A DNA stretch of 64,000 bases from Malus domestica (Eukaryota; Streptophyta; Magnoliopsida; Rosales; Rosaceae), in assembly GCF_042453785.1 (NCBI RefSeq), contig NC_091675.1:9870501-9934500 (forward strand), in the 5' to 3' direction. This document shows, one piece after another, positions 58,071-64,000 of the stretch. A program made the translations under genes and the position numbers. The first letter of the stretch is position 1. Every line of letters starts with the position of its first letter. The notes under the pieces were generated by a model. That model ran no database searches and was not told the DNA's origin. It was given only the letters and a program-made list of their open reading frames with translations.

Positions 58071-58445
58071 TAGGCCTGGCATTTTGGACCCAGTTAACCT
58101 GATCCGACCTAACTTGTTAATATTTGTATATGGATGGATGCTTAACGGGTCGGGTCGCTAACGGATGAACCCGTTAACAACCCGTTAAATAACATGTCAC
58201 TTTGGGTAAACCTGTTAGACCCGTTAGCACCCGTTAGTTGAGGATATTTTAGTAAAGTCTTAATAACAAAAAATAAATTTTATGCAAAAAAATAATAATA
58301 ATTGTTAACGGGTAACTCGTTAGCTTAACGGGTCGGGTTCGGATGATTCGTTAGCTTAACGGGTTGGGTTCAGGTGACCCATTAACTTAACGGGTCGGGT
58401 TGAATCCGATCTAAATCCAATAAATCCGATCCATTTATAGGTCTA
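58071..58445. mobile_element. hAT-like MITE rich in AACGGGTCGGGT
   Basis: The left end TAGGCCTGGCA and the reverse-complemented right end TAGACCTATAA share the TAGRCCT start. 8-bp flanks GCCGGAAG (58063-58070) and GACGGAAG (58446-58453) match at 7 of 8, the duplication length of hAT elements. The interior repeats CGTTAGCTTAACGGGT-type phrases on both strands. 375 bp, no ORF. Confidence 0.6.
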
Positions 58446-58453
58446 GACGGAAG

Positions 58454-58768
58454 GCCAAACGTACATGACCCCGACCACCATGTCGATGACCATATCAGCT
58501 ATCATCAGATCGTACGCTAAGCTCCCCAAGCAATCACTTAGTGGAGATTTATTTGTTTGTAACGAATACATCGTTTGCTAGTATGAGATTTTGTTTAATT
58601 GAGGTTTAATCCTACTAGACTTGACCAAAAAAATTTATGTTCCAAAAAACTTATTTCAATCAAATGATACGTGTAAGATGCATGTATCTTTAGAAAAATA
58701 AAGCTTTGGATCTTACTGTTGACATATTGAATAGACTTAAACGGACTGAAATTACAATAATTTCGTTT
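58454..58768. other. Intergenic DNA
   Basis: AT-rich, nothing recognised. Confidence 0.5.
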
Positions 58769-59370
58769 GACTCGATTTCAATGGCAATATTAGTTAAAAT
58801 TAAATTGTTAAATGCTAATTGATTTGGTTATATTTTTGGAATAAGATTCTTTTTCTTCCTATTCTCATCTTCTTTCTTCCTGTCCTCTTACACTTTGTTT
58901 TTTGTTTTATTGTTCCTATAAAAAAACTCAATATAAAATTTTAACTTGACTTAATCGTAACCGTTTAAGTAGAAGGAGAAAGAAATTAAGAATAAGAGAG
59001 AGAATCCTCCTTTCTATATTTTTTGTGTCGAACCGAATCAAAGTAACCACGTCCACCTACAGCAAGGGCGTGGGCATGACTCGATTTCAATAATAATATT
59101 AATTAAAATTAGATTGTTAAATGCTAATTGATTTGATTATATTTTAGGAATACAATTCTCTCTTTCTATTCTCATATTTTTCCTCCCGTACTCTTACACC
59201 TTGTTTTTTGTTTTATTGTTTCTATAAAATAATCAATATAAAATTTTAACTTAACTTAATCGTAAATTGAAAGAAAAAGATAATACGGGAGAAAAAAAAA
59301 ATTATTTTTCTATATTTTTTGCATCGAACGGAAGCAAAGTAAGCAGGTCCACCCACAAGGGCGTGGGCAT
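58769..59370 (+). repeat. 319-bp tandem duplication upstream of the F-box gene
   Basis: CTCGATTTCAA at 58771 and 59090 starts two units that share 'AAATGCTAATTGATTTG', 'TTGTTTTTTGTTTTATTGTT' and 'AAGGGCGTGGGCATG' in order. The copies have diverged by scattered substitutions and small gaps. The duplication ends about 440 bp before the F-box start. Confidence 0.75.
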
Positions 59371-59758
59371 GGCCCATCTGCCCAACACGATAGTTGTAGG
59401 AATCAGACTGTTATTCCACACTGGGACACAGGAGGGGTCAATCAGTCAAGAATCATTGGAGTCTACTACACACACCACCCTCATCACCAGTCCTTGTGGA
59501 AATTGTGGAATATTATTTCTCTCTCTCTCTCTTCTCTCTCGCTTCTCTCTCTCATACGCGCACTGGTGTGGTGCTAGCATGGACTTTTGGGCTCTAGGCT
59601 TGAAGCTCGCTCACCATTCAAATTCAATATCGGGTGGCTGACTCGATCGACTTTGATTCCACGAGTTAAGTTTGACCTCATCCTATTCCGATTGTTCGAT
59701 GCAGATTTGGAAGCTCTGAAAATTACCCCCATTTTGTAATTCTGTTCCTTCCTAGTTC

Positions 59759-59796
<38 letters not shown>

Positions 59797-59810
59797 GAGA
59801 TGGCGCTTCA
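59371..59810 (+). promoter_or_regulatory. F-box gene promoter and leader with CT repeats
   Basis: Two CT microsatellites (59518-59552 and 59761-59791) lie in the probable leader just before the ATG at 59811. Pyrimidine-rich CT leaders are common in plant genes. A short upstream ATG at 59800 reads only a few codons. Confidence 0.5.
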
Positions 59811-62076
59811 ATGAGTGAAGGCAAACCCACTTCAACTTCAGGTCTGATCTGTGAACTTGTCTTCTTTTTTCTTCTTTTTTTGGTGAGAAAGGGAATGTCT
59901 TGAAGGAATTTGTTACCGATTGTTTCACAATTTTGCTTCTTAGTTTTGTGAATTTTGTGAATTTTGTGAATCGTGAATTGCGCAGACTATGCATATATAT
60001 GTAAATCATGTAAAGATAGATTGATTGTGCTGTGCCTGTGTGTTGAATTTGTTGTTAACAGTGAATGGTCCGTCGGTGACGGTCATGTCGTCGGAATCCT
60101 GTGGCTCCAGCTTGCTTCTGGGTCTGTCAGATGATGTGTTTTCCATTGTCATCGGCTCCCTTTCACCTCGGGACATTTGTAATCTCGGTCTCTGCTGCCG
60201 GAGTTTTTATGCACTCGTTGACTCCGATAAGGTCTGGCTCACCCAATGCCAGATGCTTGGAATTGTACCTCTCCAAGACCTTCTTGTCTGGCGTCAAGCC
60301 GTCTCATCTTACAAGGCGCTTTGCCGCTTTCTCTGTAGTGTTCAGCCTCTCATGGGAATTTGGGTTCACCAGAATCCAGAGCTTGGCAATGTAGTCTATG
60401 TCATGCCAGGTTTTGTTTCCGTTGTTGGCTGCCGCATTATACCTCAAGAACTTGGCCCGTTAGGCATTGAGGATGGCCCTCTTCTCTGGGCTCCTGTATT
60501 TGAAATTATTGGTGATTCTGATGGTTCCTCGTCCTTTTTTCTACATGGAAGGGACAACGGACAGGACTATGTCTATCCTGGTTTTGTGAAACCTGTTAGC
60601 AGGTCATGCAATGTTCTGTTGCTTGAGATCGAGCCTAGACCCCATAAAAATGGGGTTGAATTGTTGCACAGCAAGAGTTTTGTTAATGACTCAGATAAGG
60701 AGCTGTCAAGGAAGATTTGTAGGTCGAATAGTGATCTTTCAAGGTCACAGAGGGTGTTTCGGCAGAGTGAGACTTCGGTGCCCTTCAGTCGTTTGGCTTT
60801 CAGTGACAGAAGAAAATTGCTTGAGGTTGTCATGAACCAAATCCGTGTAAAGGTTCCCGATGCAGCAATTGGGCCACTCTTTCCAAGGTTGAGGGTTAGT
60901 GGGGAGAACACTCAGATTGGTACGGCGCTCTTATTGGAACGAAGATCATTGCTTTTTCAAATGCATACACTTGGTGGATATCAGGTGGATTCGAAGGAAA
61001 GTAATCTGCTTCCACTGAATCCCACTCAACTGCGGTTAAGTGAGATCAGAAAGAGTCTTGATCGGTCAAGTGGTTCGCAAAGTTCTATTAATGAGGATGA
61101 TGGCCACAGACACTGCAACAGGAGGAGAAGTCTTGGCAGGTACTTTAGGGATAGCTTCAATCAGATGCTGGGAAAGTCAATCTCTTTCAATGGTAATTCA
61201 AAGAATAGTTCTTCCAGCAGTGAGAGTAAGTATGCATCCCTTCAGCATTTTCTGAAATCAAGTGATACAATAGGACTGACTTTACAAGCTTCCACTGTGA
61301 AGTTATCTTCTTATCGAGCATGGCCAAACATGCATGAAAGTCGATTTGCCATATACAAATTGCCTTTGCGGATCCCAACTGCTGAGCAAGAGTATGCTGG
61401 TTTATGGGGAGGCACTTTTGGGTGGCCTCCCGGGAGGCCGACCAAAGACAAGCCTGGAAAGGCTCTCTTCTTCCTTTTGCTTTCTTATGAAGAGTGCGAG
61501 GGGCAACAGCTTCTAATTGCAACCAAAATATTAGAGGGTACCCACTATGTTCTACACCCTAATGGCTCAGCCATGTTTATAGTAAATATCGATGAACCTT
61601 CATTGGATCCATTCCCTTGGGATACTGATGCTGATTCCCATCCTGTGAATGTTAATCATGCTTTTAAAGGTGAGGGTATTGCCAATGGGTATGGTTTTAG
61701 ATACCCTGGCTCGAAACCTGGTTCCCTCTTTGTGTTTGAAGATGGTCAACTTGCCTTCATTTGGAAGGAGTCCAGGGCTATCTTGACTTTGCAGAGGCTG
61801 GACTTGCAAGAGCTTTTGAAAAAAGGTGAAAGGGTGCCTGCGCTACCTCCAATTGCTAACTTTTCATACTTAACCAAGTCTTACTCAAATGTGTTTGCTG
61901 AGTTCCCAAGCATCTCAACTTCGTGGGCGTCAACAAGGTATGCCTTGCCTCCTCTGGATGTGCTCATGATGCTTTTGTCTTCCCCATGCACCTAAGTAAT
62001 CAATTTCATCACCATGCTTATATTGTTTGTTGAACTCTATGCAAACAGGCAGGAGCAGTCTGACACCCCTAGGTGA
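59811..62076 (+). CDS. F-box protein (At5g39450-type)
   Basis: The preferred model is a tiny first exon 59811-59841 (Met-Ser-Glu-Gly-Lys-Pro), a main exon from 60062 to 61937 and a last exon 62049-62076 ending TGA. Without the last splice, the main exon reads to a TAA at 61995 and gives 654 residues. The ATG at 60085 (Met-Ser-Ser-Glu-Ser-Cys) is an alternative start. The F-box lies at about residues 30-75 (Leu-Ser-Asp-Asp-Val-Phe ... Leu-Cys-Cys-Arg-Ser-Phe ... Val-Trp), for binding SKP1 in an SCF ubiquitin ligase. The long C-terminal part has the family's Gly-Ile-Trp-Val-His-Gln-Asn-Pro-Glu-Leu-Gly-Asn and Gly-Thr-Phe-Gly-Trp-Pro-Pro-Gly segments and a Ser-rich middle. No LRR, Kelch or WD repeats. 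The target protein is unknown. Confidence 0.82.
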
Positions 62077-63561
62077 ACTCTGATCACTATAGATGAGGCT
62101 TTCACGAAAGCAGGATGGGTAAGTAGTAAAAGCAAAAATATAAAAAACAATCTTTAAAATGAAAATTGTATCTATTACTATATTACACCAGGATTTATTA
62201 GTCATCGTTGAGAAACCAAGACTACAAACTTGGGCCTTGTGTGTGTGTTTGTGTTTCCCTTTTTTGGTACTTAAGGAGGAAACCATTTCAGATTTCAGAT
62301 ACAACATTTTAATATTGAAGTTTTCAATTATGAGTTTGTCTAAACTTACAATTTATTTATAGTTTTTTTTTTCACTTATACCGTATGAATACTTGAATTG
62401 TGCATAACTGTTTTTGTTGTATAATTGTAAAAACACATTTACAAGAAAGCATGTTTTCCTCAACCTTAATTGTGTAAGGAAAAGAGGAGTATTTTCCAAA
62501 GGTGCTTACCTAGGAATATAATACGGGTTAGAATTTTATAATAACAGAATGTCACTAGGTTTGGACCATTTTTTCTTGGATTGTTGTGCGAATAGAAATT
62601 AGGGGGGAAAAGTTGAAAAGGCTTAGGTTCACTTTTGGAACCTTGTTGGCTTGGCAGCTTTGCCTTCACTCTGTGGAACTTGTTCCTGCGGCTGCCTCAT
62701 GTAAAAACCTAGCTTCTCTTCTCCTAATGGGAGATGTTTGCATCCGTTTCTTTCTCTTGCCTTTTGCGTTTATAAATGCACCTTTTGACCAAAAAAAGAA
62801 ACCGTTTCATACATTAGGCTCCTGATGTGTGGCATAGTTATTCGAAGCCTTAACAATCTTGTAATAGACCAATCTCTATCTGTCATGAAATGGTTTTCTA
62901 CGAATTAAGACTAGGCAAAGTTTGTTTCATTGTGAAGTACTGATTTAATGTTCTTCTGAGGTGAGGGTTACGTGTTTCTTTCTGACAGGCGACGCATGAT
63001 GTAGAGACTGAACAGATATTGTACCTGCATTGCTCGATTACTTGATACACACGCAGCGCTAAGAATTTCTCAGCTGCTAATAATGGCCGGAATATGCCAA
63101 ACTTGATGTCCTTAATTTCGTCTTCAAGTCTTGTCTCTTGGATGACATAGAGGTGATGTTTATACTTTGTGGTTGATGGCTTATGTATGTTAATTATTTT
63201 TCTTTTATGTTTAAAACAGTACATGTCTATGGACAATAGTTTGCCCATGTAAACGATTCTGCCACTATACCCCTCCATCTTGCCTTTTACAACTTTGAAA
63301 GGAGCTTAAAGTTGATGGTGGGTACTGGGTAGGTAGGTAGATACTTGTGTTTTCTACATATATGAACAACAATACAAGGGAAGGGGTGCAAGTGAGATTG
63401 AAAATTTCGTTTTCGACCGTAACGAATTGTATTAAATTTGTTTGTGTTGGATCAATTGTAAGGAGGTCGAAGGTTTACTTTGCTTTACCTTTGTGTAGTT
63501 AAATGCTAAATTACAAATTGAAAACTTATGATTGAAAATTTTGAATGATTTTTTTAAATTT
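62077..63561. other. F-box 3' UTR and intergenic DNA
   Basis: No gene recognised. TTTTTTTTTT at 62364-62373 and AT-rich stretches. Minus-strand short ORFs lack domains. Confidence 0.5.
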
Positions 63562-63835
63562 AGGTGCATTCAATCAGAATTTTAAAGGAATTTTTAACAT
63601 TTTAAATGTATTCAATTAGAAACTGAAGTTTAAAGGATTTTAAATAGTTGGGGAATTCAAAGGAGTTAAAGATATTTCGTATTTTATTGTAGCATTCTTA
63701 AGTCTCACTTCTTATCCTGAGAATTTGAGAGAATTTACTTAAAGTTATGTATAGAATCTCTAGAAATCTATTAAACTCCATCAAATAATTTATAATTCCA
63801 TTAAAATCCCAAAAAATCTCATTTGAATACACTCT
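63562..63835. repeat. Probable MITE
   Basis: The left end GGTGCATTCAATCAGAATTTT resembles the reverse complement of the right end (GAGTGTATTCAAATGAGATTT). The interior is rich in short AATTTTAAA-type blocks able to pair. The target duplication is not clear (TTTA-like on both sides). Confidence 0.45.
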
Positions 63836-63926
63836 TTATATAAGACAGATAAACTATTCTCATTGGCCACATCATGAAGTCAGTAAATTGAATACTCTTC
63901 AACGAGTACTCATATATTATCCAACA

Positions 63927-64000
63927 TATAAATACAAGTTTTCAAGAAGAGGACCCTCATTTCCTTAACCATGGCTCTAGTTTCATTTCGTTCACATTCC
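63927..64000 (+). promoter_or_regulatory. TATA box and start of a gene cut by the window edge
   Basis: TATAAATA at 63927-63934 is followed 36 bp later by an ATG at 63971 in the context AACCATGGCT, an excellent plant start. Ten open codons remain before the window ends. Too short to identify the product. Confidence 0.45.

Overview
The window is plant nuclear DNA. It has AT-rich intergenic space, many-exon genes with GT-AG introns, plant-specific gene families and plant retrotransposons. The mix of an RTE-type LINE, Tat-like LTR elements and small MITE families suggests a woody rosaceous plant such as apple or pear, but that placement is inference.

Layout. 1-17.4 kb is a transposon island: a LINE RNase H remnant (1-204), a TTA-flanked TIR element rich in CACGTGGC (2196-3204), and a long-armed fold-back element (about 3338-15460) split by an 8.6-kb LTR retrotransposon (4655-13290). 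The retrotransposon has 512-bp LTRs differing at one site, perfect CTTTT target duplications, a broken gag and no pol. It also carries several tandem-repeat blocks and an antisense ORF of 224 codons.

17.5-64 kb carries five genes, all on the + strand, plus the first codons of a possible sixth. They are a PMT26-type Golgi methyltransferase (17480-21741), an NF-YB7-type CCAAT-binding subunit (23085-23795), DNA topoisomerase 3-alpha (26384-50220, 25 exons reconstructed), a universal-stress-domain receptor-like cytoplasmic kinase (54434-57678) and an F-box protein (59811-about 62076). A TATA box and an ATG in good context sit at the right edge (63927-64000). The genes are functionally unrelated neighbours, not an operon.

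TOP3A is large because introns 10-19 took in mobile DNA: a SINE with target duplications, MITEs, a LINE zinc-finger remnant and a composite RTE / LTR-element / RTE insertion filling most of the 7.4-kb intron 18. That composite holds a second copy of the antisense ORF. Between the copies, residues 32-147 are identical in protein although the DNA differs at 12 sites, all synonymous. This is the strongest sign in the window of an uncharacterised protein kept under selection. TOP3A also has a tandemly duplicated zinc-knuckle exon.

Exon boundaries were placed by hand from reading frame, splice sites and family knowledge. No transcript or database search was available.
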